Shown one piece after another: positions 1 to 8,884 of a DNA stretch of 64,000 bases. The position numbers and the translations under genes were made by a program. The stretch's first letter is position 1; each line of letters begins with the position of its first letter. The notes beneath the pieces were generated by a model. The model was given only the letters and a program-made list of their open reading frames with translations, did not search any database and was not told the DNA's origin. Source of the stretch: Arthrobacter crystallopoietes (GTDB lineage: Bacteria; Actinomycetota; Actinomycetes; Actinomycetales; Micrococcaceae); the NCBI RefSeq assembly GCF_017603825.1, contig NZ_CP072014.1:558001-622000 (forward strand). The letters run 5' to 3'.

Positions 1-1
1 G

Positions 2-1753
2 GGCGTAGTCCTGAGCTCCGGCATCATCCTCGGCGGCATCGCGGGTTTCGGCGGTGCAGTTCTGGGTCTCGGTTTGGCTTGGCTCACCACGACGGCATTC
101 CATGCCGCGGATGTACTGCCAATTCCCGGCTATCACGTTCCCTGGCCGGCGCTGGCCCTGATCGCACTGCTGGGCACTGTTGCAGCCCTCATCGCGGCTC
201 TGGTTCCCGCCCGGGCGGTCGCCCGCCAGGACGCGTTCGCGGCGCTACGCAGTTCCCAGGCCCCGCCCCAGCAGCCTGCACGGATCAGAACCGCCCTGGT
301 CTTGCTCACCACGGCACTGGTTTCGGGCAGCGCGGGCGGCCTGCTGGCAGCCGGTGGCTCGGCAACGAGCGGGTCGCTACGGTTCGTAGTCAGCCTCGTT
401 GCCCTCGGATCAGCGGCACTGTGCCTGTTGCTCGGGCTTGTCATGCTGACCGGGCGGGTCCTCGAAACGGTTGCCTCACTCGCCGGCCGGCTTCCCGTCC
501 CGCTGCGCATGGCCGCCCGTGATGCGACACGGAACCGGGCCCGCAGCGTGCCCTCCATCGCGGCAATTCTGGCAGCCACTGCCATGGCAACACTGGCCAT
601 GACCGGAACAGCCGCCTTCTATGAAAAGGCCAAGAACGACCATCACTGGACCCTGCAGGAAACAGACGCCGTCCTCGGACTGCAGCAACTAGAGGAACCA
701 GCATCGCCCGGACAGGCCGGAACACTTGAACAACTCGACCACCAACCTCTCCTCGACGCCGTCGAGGACGTCATGGGACCAGTGCACCAATCCATGATCA
801 TCAGTTCCGTCATGAGTGCCTGCACCGACTTATACAACTGCACCCAGTACCAGATGGCCATACCGGAAACGAACACCTGCCCTCAACCAGACGGCACCGC
901 CCCTGATCCCGCTGACTGGAGGTGCGCCGACGCGCCGACAGGAGCCTCCGGTTTCCCACAGCTGTTGGTCGGGGGCGAGTCCGAACTTGCAGCACTGCTC
1001 GGAAAGGAACCCGATGCTCAAACGCTGAGCGCACTGGAAACGGGAAGCGCCGTGCTGCTCAACCCGGTATATGAAGACAGCGGCAAGGCGACCATCGAGG
1101 TGATTGACCCCAGCGGCGGCGGAGCGATTGGTGAGAAGCTCGGCCCCTCTGTCGTCGAGTCCCATGAGCTGAACGCATTCCTGACAGAAGGCGTGCGCGA
1201 CATCGATGTCATGGGCATGATCTCTCCCCAGACCGCCGACGAACTCGGCATCCCCACATGGGACTACGGGCTGTGGGTAGACATGGAACGCACACCGACC
1301 ACGGACGAAGCAGATCGGGTCCAGCAGCAACTGGCATCCACCAACAGCACCAACACCCCCTTTGCCTATGAACCCGGACCACCGGCCGGCTCGCAAATAA
1401 TCGCGTGGTCTGTTGCGGCGTTCGCTGCCCTGGTTGCACTCACTGCAGCCGGCATCACCGCCGGGCTCGCCCTCGCCGACGGTCGGGCAGACCAGACGAC
1501 CCTTGCCGGCGTTGGGGCTGCACCACGGATGCGGAAAGCACTTGCAGCCGCCCAAAGTCTGCTGACCTCAGGGATAGGAGGAACGCTGGGCGTCGTGGCC
1601 GGGCTGCTGCCGGCCATCGCCATCCTGGCTCTCATCCGGGACTACAGCGTTATCGTCCCCTGGGCCCAAGTCATCGCCGTCCTCATCGTCGTCCCACTCC
1701 TCGGAGCCGTAGCCGCCTGGCTATCCACACGCTCCCTTCCACAGATGCGCTGA
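2..1753 (+). CDS. FtsX-family ABC transporter permease, 5'-truncated by the window edge
   Basis: Membrane subunit of a MacB/LolCE-like ABC system that moves lipids, peptides or drugs, or transmits force across the membrane. The frame is already open at base 2, so the gene begins outside the window; the first residues seen finish one FtsX module and end in the typical cytoplasmic VPARAVAR stretch. Two helices follow (around bases 290-470), then a helix near 550-620, a roughly 240-residue extracytoplasmic segment containing several cysteines, and three closely spaced C-terminal helices (about 1395-1740) forming a second FtsX module. This two-module layout is usual for actinobacterial permeases of 800 or more residues. 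The ATPase partner is not visible and is probably upstream. Substrate cannot be inferred. Confidence 0.85.
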   Translation, partial: GVVLSSGIILGGIAGFGGAVLGLGLAWLTTTAFHAADVLPIPGYHVPWPALALIALLGTVAALIAALVPARAVARQDAFAALRSSQAPPQQPARIRTALVLLTTALVSGSAGGLLAAGGSATSGSLRFVVSLVALGSAALCLLLGLVMLTGRVLETVASLAGRLPVPLRMAARDATRNRARSVPSIAAILAATAMATLAMTGTAAFYEKAKNDHHWTLQETDAVLGLQQLEEPASPGQAGTLEQLDHQPLLDAVEDVMGPVHQSMIISSVMSACTDLYNCTQYQMAIPETNTCPQPDGTAPDPADWRCADAPTGASGFPQLLVGGESELAALLGKEPDAQTLSALETGSAVLLNPVYEDSGKATIEVIDPSGGGAIGEKLGPSVVESHELNAFLTEGVRDIDVMGMISPQTADELGIPTWDYGLWVDMERTPTTDEADRVQQQLASTNSTNTPFAYEPGPPAGSQIIAWSVAAFAALVALTAAGITAGLALADGRADQTTLAGVGAAPRMRKALAAAQSLLTSGIGGTLGVVAGLLPAIAILALIRDYSVIVPWAQVIAVLIVVPLLGAVAAWLSTRSLPQMR

Positions 1754-2012
1754 TGCCCATGCCTGACCCTGCGCAGACGCGCGTACAAACAAGGTTCCGA
1801 AATTAGAATGGCCATCGGCGCCAGACCCGGCGCTGCCGTAGAGGAGAAGAAATCCGCTGTACTTGGCGTCGAGGAATAGGCTGCGCCATCTACCGCTGCG
1901 CTAGTGCGCCAGAATGTCCCGTAACCTGATCCTCCAGCGTGCCCTGCTTGTAACCCCAGTAGTCACACGAACATTGTGGGCTTACCCTGAATGCCGCCGC
2001 TATGGTGAGCCT

Positions 2013-2486
2013 ATGAAGCTATTCAGCAAGCGAGCCGCAGCAACAAATGTGGTTAGGACCGAGCTCGCTGACCTGGTTGCAGCACTAACCGAAGTGCTCC
2101 CGGTACATGTACCTATGAACCAGCGCCCCGACTCGATGTACCCCGAGGATGTCCTTCTCGAATGGAGGCCAGAGGCTGAGGGTGCCAGCATCCTTGACGT
2201 CGGCTGGGAAGCAAGCGGTATAGACATCCAAATCGGGTTCTCCACCGGATACTTCGATCTGCTTGGGCCTGTTCCTGATCAAGGTCGCGCAGATGCCCGA
2301 CTCGAAACCCTCGTCGAGCTCGCAGAGGCGATCGCTTTGGGACGCATGGTCGCCTTCACCGAAACGACCCGGAAAGCGCGCGTCGAGACAACTGTATTCG
2401 GCTGCCGGTCAGGTCCACGCCTGTATCGGTCTCATGAGCGAGCGAAGGGAGCCCCTGACACCTATAGGTTCTTTGCGCCCTGGTAG
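2013..2486 (+). CDS. hypothetical soluble protein, 157 aa
   Basis: I do not recognise the family. The ATG at 2013 is preferred over an in-frame upstream ATG at 1914 because residues before it look random and a GGTGAG lies just upstream. No signal peptide or membrane helix is seen. After a basic N-terminus the protein is acidic with alternating hydrophobic strands, which suggests a small alpha/beta domain, and it ends in an aromatic FFAPW tail. It is the first gene of the accessory stretch and has no operon partner. Size, acidity and setting resemble orphan immunity proteins of polymorphic toxins, but this is only an impression and no toxin gene is nearby. Confidence 0.55.
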   Translation: MKLFSKRAAATNVVRTELADLVAALTEVLPVHVPMNQRPDSMYPEDVLLEWRPEAEGASILDVGWEASGIDIQIGFSTGYFDLLGPVPDQGRADARLETLVELAEAIALGRMVAFTETTRKARVETTVFGCRSGPRLYRSHERAKGAPDTYRFFAPW

Positions 2487-2571
2487 GTGCCAGCCGATGT
2501 CCCGGTAGCCGATGCTCCACCGGACACTTGTTCAGGTGACTCCAATCGTCTTGTCACGGCGGTGATTGTCA

Positions 2572-2970
2572 CTAGGGAAATAGGACTTGCACGAGGGCGC
2601 TAACAGCGCAGACTACGGAAAAGATTGCTTGGAGTGCGCCGATCCCTCGGATGGTACCCCTGTCCACGAGCCAACCCGCCCCGGCGCTATCGAAACCTCG
2701 CCCCCTTACATTGTTCGCCCAAATATCAGCAGTGCCCTTGTAGTTGATCCACTTCAGCAGCCCCAGGCCGAAACAACAGGCCATAATTCCCACGAGGACA
2801 GCAGACAACAAGGCGTTCAACGCTGAGAGGGGAAAGCGAAAGATCAGGGCCGAAACTGCAAAACACAAAACTAGCACCACCAGCGTTGCAATAAGCCAAC
2901 GGAACATTCGCACTGGCTGAGGGAGCCGACGATGTTCCAGCCTCAGTCTCTGAACGATCCGCAAACTCAC
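2572..2970 (-). CDS. small integral membrane protein, 132 aa
   Basis: Unrecognised. A basic N-terminus of about 22 residues precedes a helix (residues ~24-45), a second helix (~50-72) containing a CC pair, and a final C-terminal helix (~108-130), giving about three membrane segments. The GTG start has a GAAAGGA ribosome-binding site five bases upstream. The segment between helices 2 and 3 is polar and Gly-rich, reminiscent of a short loop in small conserved membrane proteins. It is followed downstream on the same strand by nothing obvious and preceded by another small membrane gene at 3023-3283, so the two could be co-transcribed. Confidence 0.6.
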   Translation of the reverse strand: MSLRIVQRLRLEHRRLPQPVRMFRWLIATLVVLVLCFAVSALIFRFPLSALNALLSAVLVGIMACCFGLGLLKWINYKGTADIWANNVRGRGFDSAGAGWLVDRGTIRGIGALQAIFSVVCAVSALVQVLFP

Positions 2971-3022
2971 ACATCCTTTCGAGAGATGGAAATCATTCCG
3001 TTTGGATCTAACGCTGTCAGGT

Positions 3023-3283
3023 CTACGGCTCCCCGCGATGGCTACGTTCGCTGCTAAACAAGAACAAAGCTAATCCCACGACAGCAACGAGAGCTATTAG
3101 CAGCAGGCTCCAGTTCGATTGGGTTACACCAAAGTAGATGCCGATCGCGATCATCGGCACTAGCGGTAGGCCCCAAACGAAGCTCAGAAACCTTCCGCGT
3201 TCGCGGTATGTCCAGACTTGTCCTCGCTTCGGGAACATTGGTCTCCCATTCCTGCCTGAACTTTGACCCGCCGTGCCCTTCAT
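3023..3283 (-). CDS. small membrane protein with two helices
   Basis: Unrecognised protein of about 86 residues: a polar, basic N-terminus with aromatic residues (VWTYRERGRF), then two hydrophobic helices separated by a short polar turn, and a charged C-terminus ending RSHRGEP. Three in-frame starts are possible (3298, 3283, 3238). The one at 3283 has the best spaced purine-rich site (GGAGAG, seven bases ahead), but the ATG at 3238 immediately before the conserved-looking segment is also credible. It lies just upstream of the 2572-2970 gene on the same strand. Confidence 0.55.
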   Translation of the reverse strand: MKGTAGQSSGRNGRPMFPKRGQVWTYRERGRFLSFVWGLPLVPMIAIGIYFGVTQSNWSLLLIALVAVVGLALFLFSSERSHRGEP

Positions 3284-3485
3284 CAAGGGTCTCTCCACTC
3301 ACTTGACGAAACCCTAGAGTTGCTAGAGCCGTTTGCCGATCCGCTAACGAAGATTTTGCCGGGCAGGGGCTACCCCCGCATGACGAGCATCGGGATACTA
3401 TTCGCAGCAGTCGGTGATTGAGTGCGAGAGGGTTGAACCAGAACGCGTTATTTCGCTGGCTTTCCTCTTGCCGGCCACTCTCGAA

Positions 3486-3941
3486 TTAGCGAGTAGAGAC
3501 GGTCTGCACGTAGAAGGTTTCCTCGCGACGGCATTGTTCTGGTGCTTTCTCTAAGAGTTTTCCGAGCTGCCCTTGGGAAATCACACCTCCGCCCAGCGTG
3601 ACGGACAGGGGGATCCCGACCTCGATTGATCGTCCTTCCACTTCCACGGTTAGCGGGTTCCCACCTTGGAGACTTGTACCGGCGGGGAACACGAGTGCCA
3701 TGTCGCGCCCCTCGACCGTCCTGCCGATGACGCAGTTCTCGTCGCTCAGGAGCAAGGTCCCCTCGAACCCTGCTTCCATCTCAAAGTTCTCGACGCCGCT
3801 GTCCGGATTAATCAGAAGCATCTCATCCTTGGGACCGGTGACGACACCTGCGTGCTGTACAGCCTCGCCTGAGAAATCACCACAACCGGTCAAGACCACG
3901 GCAAGTGCTAGAAGTACCTCAAGTGGGGGAAATCTTTTCAT
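3486..3941 (-). CDS. small lipoprotein, 151 aa (paralogue of the frameshifted gene at 10.7 kb)
   Basis: A short basic N-terminus, a hydrophobic stretch and a VLTGC lipobox (Cys20) mark this as a lipoprotein exported and anchored to the outer face of the membrane. The start at 3941 is chosen over the longer frame to 4079 because it directly yields the signal peptide and has AGGAG six bases upstream. The mature part is beta-rich, with a conserved-looking core of an acidic residue, a Cys, then FPAGTSLQG, and a second Cys near the C-terminus, so a disulfide is possible. The same core and C-terminal cysteine occur in the lipoprotein at 10700-11157. Function unknown. Confidence 0.72.
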   Translation of the reverse strand: MKRFPPLEVLLALAVVLTGCGDFSGEAVQHAGVVTGPKDEMLLINPDSGVENFEMEAGFEGTLLLSDENCVIGRTVEGRDMALVFPAGTSLQGGNPLTVEVEGRSIEVGIPLSVTLGGGVISQGQLGKLLEKAPEQCRREETFYVQTVSTR

Positions 3942-4114
3942 AGCGAGCTCCTGTAGTCCTGGAACATATTCATGTGGCATCGCGGCTTCTGGCGCGATTG
4001 CTCCCGTCCCTCCCATTGAATCGAATTGTGCTTGGAAAGGGCTCGAACCAAAGATCTCCGGACCACAGCGCTCATTCAAGCGTCCTTTGAGGATCCTTCA
4101 ACGCACGTTGGGGT

Positions 4115-4588
4115 CTATTGGAAAAGAATCTCAGAGAAGAGGCTGGTCAGCACAACGCCGACAAAGATGACAGGTAGAACGAGGGCGAAGAGCTTCCATT
4201 CCGTCGGCCGTAAGGGACGCATTTTCCTACGGTAATTCTTGTGTTCAGAGGTGAACACCAGGGCAAATCGATACTCTGAGTACAGCCCGAGCAGGCGGGC
4301 TACCCTGTAAGGGCGTCCGCAAGAAGCCACCTCGGCTGCTGCCGGCCACAACACGCCCCAAGCAGCAAGGCCCGGGATGCCAGAGCCTACGAAATCTTGA
4401 CCCCCTAAGTAGGCGCAAAATCCGAAGAATAGAACAATAGGGTGGAAAACCAGCACCCAGGGCATGCCCTCCATAAAGTAAGGACGCTTCCCGCGTGAGA
4501 CTCCCGGACGCTCGGAGCGCGCGTGCAGCAGCAGCCCAATCGCTGAGACGAACGCGATGGCAAGGCCGAGGCAGGTATTTAACGGCAC
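4115..4588 (-). CDS. hypothetical membrane protein, 157 aa
   Basis: Unrecognised. It begins with a GTG preceded by AGGGAG at five bases. Four hydrophobic segments are visible: residues ~5-22, ~43-62, ~72-88 and ~133-152, with a polar arginine- and tyrosine-rich cytoplasmic-looking loop between the third and fourth. No catalytic motif is seen. The gene sits on the minus strand between the lipoprotein gene and another three-helix membrane gene, part of the run of orphan membrane genes here. Confidence 0.55.
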   Translation of the reverse strand: MPLNTCLGLAIAFVSAIGLLLHARSERPGVSRGKRPYFMEGMPWVLVFHPIVLFFGFCAYLGGQDFVGSGIPGLAAWGVLWPAAAEVASCGRPYRVARLLGLYSEYRFALVFTSEHKNYRRKMRPLRPTEWKLFALVLPVIFVGVVLTSLFSEILFQ

Positions 4589-4692
4589 GCTGACTCCCTG
4601 CGACCGGACAGCCTTGCGCCGTCAAGAGGTGGTCGCCCGTTAGCACACAGCTCACGCACCGGATCCGTCGGCCTTCGAGGAGCAGGGAACAT

Positions 4693-5019
4693 TTAGTAGC
4701 GCTCTGCTTCCGCTATGGACAGGGCGACGGACAGGCCTAGAAGAGCGAAAAAGGTTCCGAGCATGAACATACTCTTCGATAATCCAGAAGGGACGGAGGC
4801 ATCAGGAGAGTCATAATCTGCAGCTCCATACATGTACGACCTCCAAAGCCAGGTCGATGCACAAAAGTGAATCAGCGCGGCCGCGAATCCTATTGGTAGG
4901 ACGTACGGACGGAGACCAAGAGCCGAGAAGGCTACGATGAGTGCCACAACGATGGCCGCAGTAGATAGCCCCAAGGTCTTCCAGGACGTGAGAGACCGGA
5001 TTGATGTCTTCACCCACAC
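4693..5019 (-). CDS. hypothetical membrane protein, 108 aa
   Basis: Unrecognised. Three hydrophobic helices (residues ~17-37, ~39-57, ~84-102) follow a short basic N-terminus; a polar, Asp/Tyr-rich loop lies before the last helix. The GTG start at 5019 has a GGAAAGG purine tract nearby; a second in-frame GTG six bases later is possible. It lies immediately upstream of the 4115-4588 gene on the same strand with a gap of about 100 bases. Confidence 0.55.
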   Translation of the reverse strand: MWVKTSIRSLTSWKTLGLSTAAIVVALIVAFSALGLRPYVLPIGFAAALIHFCASTWLWRSYMYGAADYDSPDASVPSGLSKSMFMLGTFFALLGLSVALSIAEAERY

Positions 5020-5353
5020 GCCTTTCCTGCCATTGCCTTATTCCTTCTGCCACGTCGGTAGTCCAGCCGATAGGCCCAGACCGCGCGTGGAAATCCCGCC
5101 AGTCACCTTACGGCTGCTACCCGCTCGCGAACTCGTCGTGCGACCGAAGTTTATTCCCCATCAACGATAAGTGGCGATCGCCGGAACAGGTGGCTTAGTT
5201 TTTCAACCGTCTCAAGGGCACATTTTTCGACCGTCACCGGCGCCCGATACACGATGGTCCATCGGCGCCGGACGCGCCACTGACCCGGCGGTCCTGCAGC
5301 GTTGACCGAGGGGCATAGGACGTCGGTAAATCTGCGAACACGTGAATCGGTTT
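5020..5353. other. intergenic stretch without a supportable gene
   Basis: About 330 bases between two minus-strand genes. A 93-codon minus frame (5151-5432) exists but it overlaps the next gene, is Arg/Pro-rich and has no plausible start, so I do not call it. No hairpin terminator or repeat is obvious. Confidence 0.5.
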
Positions 5354-6241
5354 TTAGGGTACCCAGCCGTGGTCGAACACCCAGCGCTGGTCCCAGCCGT
5401 CGGGCCGGTGGAGCAGGGCTTCGTTGACCCATTTCATGACGTTGGGCCTACCTATGACGTAGATCTTGTCCGCTTGGATCAGCCAGGGGTTGATGGTGGA
5501 GCCCAGGCTGCGCACGTTGCTCAGCTCCAGTTCCCGTAGCGGGTGCTCGGTGGAGACGACATCGAGGCCGGAGACCTCGCCGATGCCGTCGAAGATGATC
5601 TTCTCGGCGGAGGCCAGTTGGTGGATGCGGCTGACATCCACCCGGCGGGTGGTGTCGATGCCGACAAACTCGGCCGGGTGCGGCCAGCCGGGTGAGCCAT
5701 CGGACAGCTTCAGCCGTTGGAGCACGAGGGCGGACAGCGGACCTTGGATCAGGTCCAAGGCCTCCTGCGTGGCTCCCCAGAGGCGTAGCGAGTCCAGGCG
5801 CGGTGCGGCGACAAAGGGTGCGGCCTCCGGCTGCCAGGGGCCGTCGTACCCGCGCAGTTCGGGCCATTCCCGCCGGGTCGGCGGGGTCTTGATCCTTTCC
5901 TGGATACTCAGTCCTTCCAGGTGCGGGATCTGGTCCAGCAGCGAGAAATCAGTCACCCCCAGACTGGTCTGGACACTGCGCACGACATCGAAAACGGGGG
6001 CTAAAATCTCCAGTCCTGTTTGGTCGTCCGGCGGGTAGTCGATGATCACCCGCCCGTCCTCGTTGGACAACAGGTGTTCGCGGGCATCCGGGGGCAGCAC
6101 CCCGTGCTCGACCCACAGCGGGTTAGGCTCGTCGTCCTCATCCTCGTAGCCCTCGGGGGCCACGAAGAATCCGAACTCCTCCAACATGGCCGCGAACTCG
6201 GGGTCATCTTCCAGACGTCCCCCGTCTTCTGGAATTTCCAT
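5354..6241 (-). CDS. leucine-rich-looking hypothetical protein, 295 aa
   Basis: A soluble protein with a strongly acidic first third (EDEDDEPN near residue 35) and then recurring short strands of the form LxxLxLWG / LxLSNV spaced roughly 20-25 residues apart (about residues 100-270), as in irregular leucine-rich-repeat proteins. No signal peptide or helix is present. The start ATG at 6241 begins a clean acidic N-terminus. It is the largest gene of the accessory stretch after the one at 9195. Leucine-rich orphans of this size in bacteria are often immunity or protein-binding proteins; no specific function can be assigned. Confidence 0.65.
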   Translation of the reverse strand: MEIPEDGGRLEDDPEFAAMLEEFGFFVAPEGYEDEDDEPNPLWVEHGVLPPDAREHLLSNEDGRVIIDYPPDDQTGLEILAPVFDVVRSVQTSLGVTDFSLLDQIPHLEGLSIQERIKTPPTRREWPELRGYDGPWQPEAAPFVAAPRLDSLRLWGATQEALDLIQGPLSALVLQRLKLSDGSPGWPHPAEFVGIDTTRRVDVSRIHQLASAEKIIFDGIGEVSGLDVVSTEHPLRELELSNVRSLGSTINPWLIQADKIYVIGRPNVMKWVNEALLHRPDGWDQRWVFDHGWVP

Positions 6242-6362
6242 GCCTCCAGTGTTGCAGGCATCGCCCCATTTGCTGATCGGCTGATGGGACGGCTCGCTTA
6301 AGGAAGCGAAGGCTCACAGCACTGCCTAGGAAAAGCACAGGTCGACGTTGCTAGCTTGAGCC

Positions 6363-6587
6363 ATGGACAGTTCCGATTCAGACACGAAACTGCGGCGGTC
6401 GCTTCTCGGGAGTTCCTTTGCCTTCGGCATGGCTCTTGTTGGTTCCGGCATGTTCTTGGCATCGCTGATGATGGGCGTTCCTCTCACCGGAACGGCTTTC
6501 CACCTGGCCTGGATACTGATGTCGGTGGGACTTTGCCTGAGTCTTTTCTGGTTCGTGGCCTACCGGCGTGTCATACGCAGAAGATAG
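6363..6587 (+). CDS. small membrane protein, 74 aa
   Basis: Unrecognised. After a short polar N-terminus (SSDSDTKLRRS) there are two hydrophobic helices of about 20 residues with a brief turn (residues ~15-37 and ~45-66), and a basic tail VIRRR, predicting both termini inside. No strong ribosome-binding site precedes the ATG. It is a lone plus-strand gene between the leucine-rich gene and another two-helix membrane gene. Confidence 0.5.
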   Translation: MDSSDSDTKLRRSLLGSSFAFGMALVGSGMFLASLMMGVPLTGTAFHLAWILMSVGLCLSLFWFVAYRRVIRRR

Positions 6588-6720
6588 GGCCCGCCCCGTT
6601 GGAGGATGCCTTCAGTGAATTTCCCTAGTCAGATCATCTGAGAACGTCGAATCCGAGGACACCAGCATCCTCAAGCAAAAACTCTAGTTAGCTGACGAAT
6701 CGAAGACGTGGAGTGGCAAA

Positions 6721-6912
6721 ATGACCGAGTTGCAGATCGCACTTATGGCGGTGGGACTAACCTGCGTGGTGATCTCCTTCTTCATTTCCTTATGCCTAAT
6801 CGCAAAGAGAAATTTAGTCCTAGAGAAGCAGCATCAGGTTCGGTACATATCCGCAATTCTTGGGCTCTTAATCCCCGGAGGCGTGCTTGTTATCGTCTCG
6901 GTGATTCTGTAA
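6721..6912 (+). CDS. small membrane protein, 63 aa
   Basis: Unrecognised two-helix protein: helix one (residues ~5-26) with a single Cys pair region, a basic connector (KRNLVLEKQHQ), and a second helix to the C-terminus. The ATG is preceded by GTGGAG at a good distance, which makes translation likely despite the small size. Confidence 0.5.
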   Translation: MTELQIALMAVGLTCVVISFFISLCLIAKRNLVLEKQHQVRYISAILGLLIPGGVLVIVSVIL

Positions 6913-7112
6913 CTGGACACCTCCCACGTTGCCCTTCTTGGGAGGGAGTGTCTATAGGAATACCGCCGACGAGGAGGCGGCCTGAATTCCGTACTGCAAG
7001 AGTGTCCCCTGAGGATCCTCCCAGCGAAACTACTTGAAGGTGTGACGATACTGAAGATGGCGACAGTGGGACAGGCAGGTAACCTTCGCCAGATGCTCGC
7101 AGAGGAGTCCGA

Positions 7113-7460
7113 ATGGCCGAACCGATCAATCAGCAATCGATTCTTGCCGCCGCCAGAGAAATCATGAAGTTACCGGTCGGCGGCGATCGCTTGCGAATTA
7201 TTTCCATCGACGTCGTCGGCCAAAATCTTGAGCTTGTTTATGCTTGGAACGATGTGCCGACGTCCCTCGGCTATCGAGTCGAACTACCCGACACCACTGA
7301 ACACGCTGCGTGGAAGAAGTGGGCGCCGAAGACCATCGAAGAATGGACCATGTATGCCGTCCGTGTCACCCTCATCGAGGACATGCAAACCGGCCTGTTG
7401 GTATGGGGCAAGAGGCATTTGGAGCGCGGTGTGCTGTGGCTGGAGCCTGGTCAGAACTGA
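7113..7460 (+). CDS. hypothetical soluble protein, 115 aa
   Basis: Unrecognised. The ATG follows GAGGAG with good spacing. The sequence has an amphipathic N-terminal helix, then alternating strands with several Trp residues (AWNDVP, AAWKKWAP, EEWTMYAV), and no membrane segment or signal peptide. It may be a small alpha/beta domain. Like the 2013 gene, its size and composition are compatible with an orphan immunity-type protein, but nothing confirms that. Confidence 0.55.
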   Translation: MAEPINQQSILAAAREIMKLPVGGDRLRIISIDVVGQNLELVYAWNDVPTSLGYRVELPDTTEHAAWKKWAPKTIEEWTMYAVRVTLIEDMQTGLLVWGKRHLERGVLWLEPGQN

Positions 7461-7516
7461 CCAGCGTATGAGCAGATAGGCGGCTTCCTGTCCCGACAGG
7501 TCCGCCCCCAGGGACT

Positions 7517-7541
7517 GTGTCCGTCGAGCGATCCTTTACTG
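7517..7541 (+). repeat. 25-bp intergenic repeat, copy 1
   Basis: Matches the segment at 8263-8287 in 23 of 25 positions by eye; the shared core includes GTGTCCGTCGAG and GATCCTTTA. Both copies lie 55-75 bases after a stop codon of a plus-strand gene. A 14-bp palindrome (CCTGTCCCGACAGG) sits about 20 bases before this copy. Confidence 0.6.
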
Positions 7542-7641
7542 ACGTCGATGCTGGGCAGAAATTCATAGCCCTTGAAAGCTCTGGAGACGATTCCTGAAGG
7601 AAGGGGTAAGGTAGCGCCAAAACTTAGAAAGGTCAGGCAGC

Positions 7642-8190
7642 GTGCCGGAGTCGGACTTGGAGCCTACGCCTCAAAGCTGGTTGGAGAGAGCCTACGACTG
7701 GAACCTCGCGATGCTGCCGGGACTATTCTTCTTCCTCGCGGCATTCGAGCCGCTGAGGGAAGAGCTAGGCTACTGGCTCGCGCTGGTGATTACCCTTGCC
7801 GCCGCCCTTGCTCTGACCTTGATCGTTTCCCTGCCGTCCATCCCCTTGAAAAAACGAAGAGTCGCGCGGGACGCTGAGCAGGGGATCTTCGAATGCGCCC
7901 ATAGAGAGCCAGGATCCTCGCTGAAAGACAAATGGGCCTTGGGGTATGCCAAGGCGGAACCTGGCCGGCTTCTTTTCCAAGCAAAAACTGGCACAATCGG
8001 CCCTTTAGTCGGCCGCGTCGAGACATATTCGGGACTAAGAGTTCTCAGCCCTCCAGCCAAATCCCCATGGTCAGTATTTCCGCGGGGAAGAGTTATAACC
8101 CTATCTACTGACAAAGGAACCGTGGAGTTGGCTGCAACTCCCTCCGGCCTGAGCTTGCTAACCAAACTCTCCTTGGACCATGGTTCCTAG
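7642..8190 (+). CDS. membrane protein with C-terminal beta-rich domain, 182 aa
   Basis: Starts with GTG. Two adjacent hydrophobic helices (residues ~24-40 and ~43-66) are followed by a basic linker (KKRRVARD) and a cytoplasmic-looking beta-rich domain of about 110 residues. The pattern of one or two helices, a basic linker and a segment with FECAHRE, WALGYA and LLFQAKT loosely resembles actinobacterial DUF2550 proteins, which also carry a small PH-like domain. I treat that as a lead, not an assignment. It is flanked by both copies of the 25-bp repeat. Confidence 0.55.
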   Translation: MPESDLEPTPQSWLERAYDWNLAMLPGLFFFLAAFEPLREELGYWLALVITLAAALALTLIVSLPSIPLKKRRVARDAEQGIFECAHREPGSSLKDKWALGYAKAEPGRLLFQAKTGTIGPLVGRVETYSGLRVLSPPAKSPWSVFPRGRVITLSTDKGTVELAATPSGLSLLTKLSLDHGS

Positions 8191-8262
8191 AACGCGCGTT
8201 CTCAACTAATTGCCAGAAGCTGATAGTGCAGGGCGGCTGTGTAAGACCATCCTGCAGGAAGG

Positions 8263-8287
8263 GTGTCCGTCGAGGGATCCTTTAGTG
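8263..8287 (+). repeat. 25-bp intergenic repeat, copy 2
   Basis: Second copy of the element at 7517-7541, same orientation, differing at positions 13 and 23 of the repeat (both C to G). It lies between the end of the 7642-8190 gene and the 3' end of the minus-strand gene at 8343. Confidence 0.6.
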
Positions 8288-8342
8288 CGACAGTCTCCAT
8301 CGGTTTCCACAAGCGCTTTACGCCGTGCTGACACGGCAGGTC

Positions 8343-8645
8343 CTAACCAGTGGCCTTGTCCTCGGGCTCACTCCTAGTCCGCCTGTTCCTGCGAAGGAGA
8401 ATTGGGACCATCACCGCTACCGTAAGAATGACGATTCCGGCCATGATGAGCAATGCGGTAGTAAATCCAAACATCCTGGAGAGCGCCTGCATCAGCATTG
8501 CACCTCCTGCCGGCACTGCAAAAGCCCCAATGATTGCAAGACAGCTGGGACGTTCTCCTCCGCCACCTTCAGGTTCCGGGACGATACCTTGTGGAGTGCC
8601 GTTCCCCCACACGTTGCCTCCTAGGGCCGTTGTGAATAACTGCAT
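8343..8645 (-). CDS. small membrane protein, 100 aa
   Basis: Unrecognised. A Gly/Pro-rich polar N-terminus of ~33 residues is followed by two hydrophobic helices (about 35-52 and 62-85) and a basic C-terminus (RRNRRTRSE). The ATG at 8645 has GGAAGAG directly upstream. The gene lies alone on the minus strand. Confidence 0.5.
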   Translation of the reverse strand: MQLFTTALGGNVWGNGTPQGIVPEPEGGGGERPSCLAIIGAFAVPAGGAMLMQALSRMFGFTTALLIMAGIVILTVAVMVPILLRRNRRTRSEPEDKATG

Positions 8646-8884
8646 TTACTCTTCCGGGAAGCTCAATCCGCCGTCCTCTTGAATTTTCCTTCAATCGCTT
8701 GGCGAAAGGCTAGAACCCTCAAATCAGGGCAGGTGAAGACCTTTCAACTCCCAGTCGAAGAAGTTGTACCCGGCGTCCTAAAGGCGATTAGCTAGCGGGA
8801 GCTGGAAGAGTTTCTGGTCAGTCCGTCTTGTCCAGGAGAACAAACACAGGCCATGATGAGGGACCGAAAGAAAGACAGGTTCTA

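Noticed and set aside
2500-2575. Sequence resembling an insertion-sequence end near 2.5 kb
   Set aside because: There are short repeated GTGAC/GTCAC words, but no transposase fragment, no matching second end and no target duplication could be found.
7642-8190. Firm assignment as a DUF2550 protein
   Set aside because: Only a loose pattern similarity; length and two N-terminal helices differ from the family, so it is left as a membrane protein with a lead.
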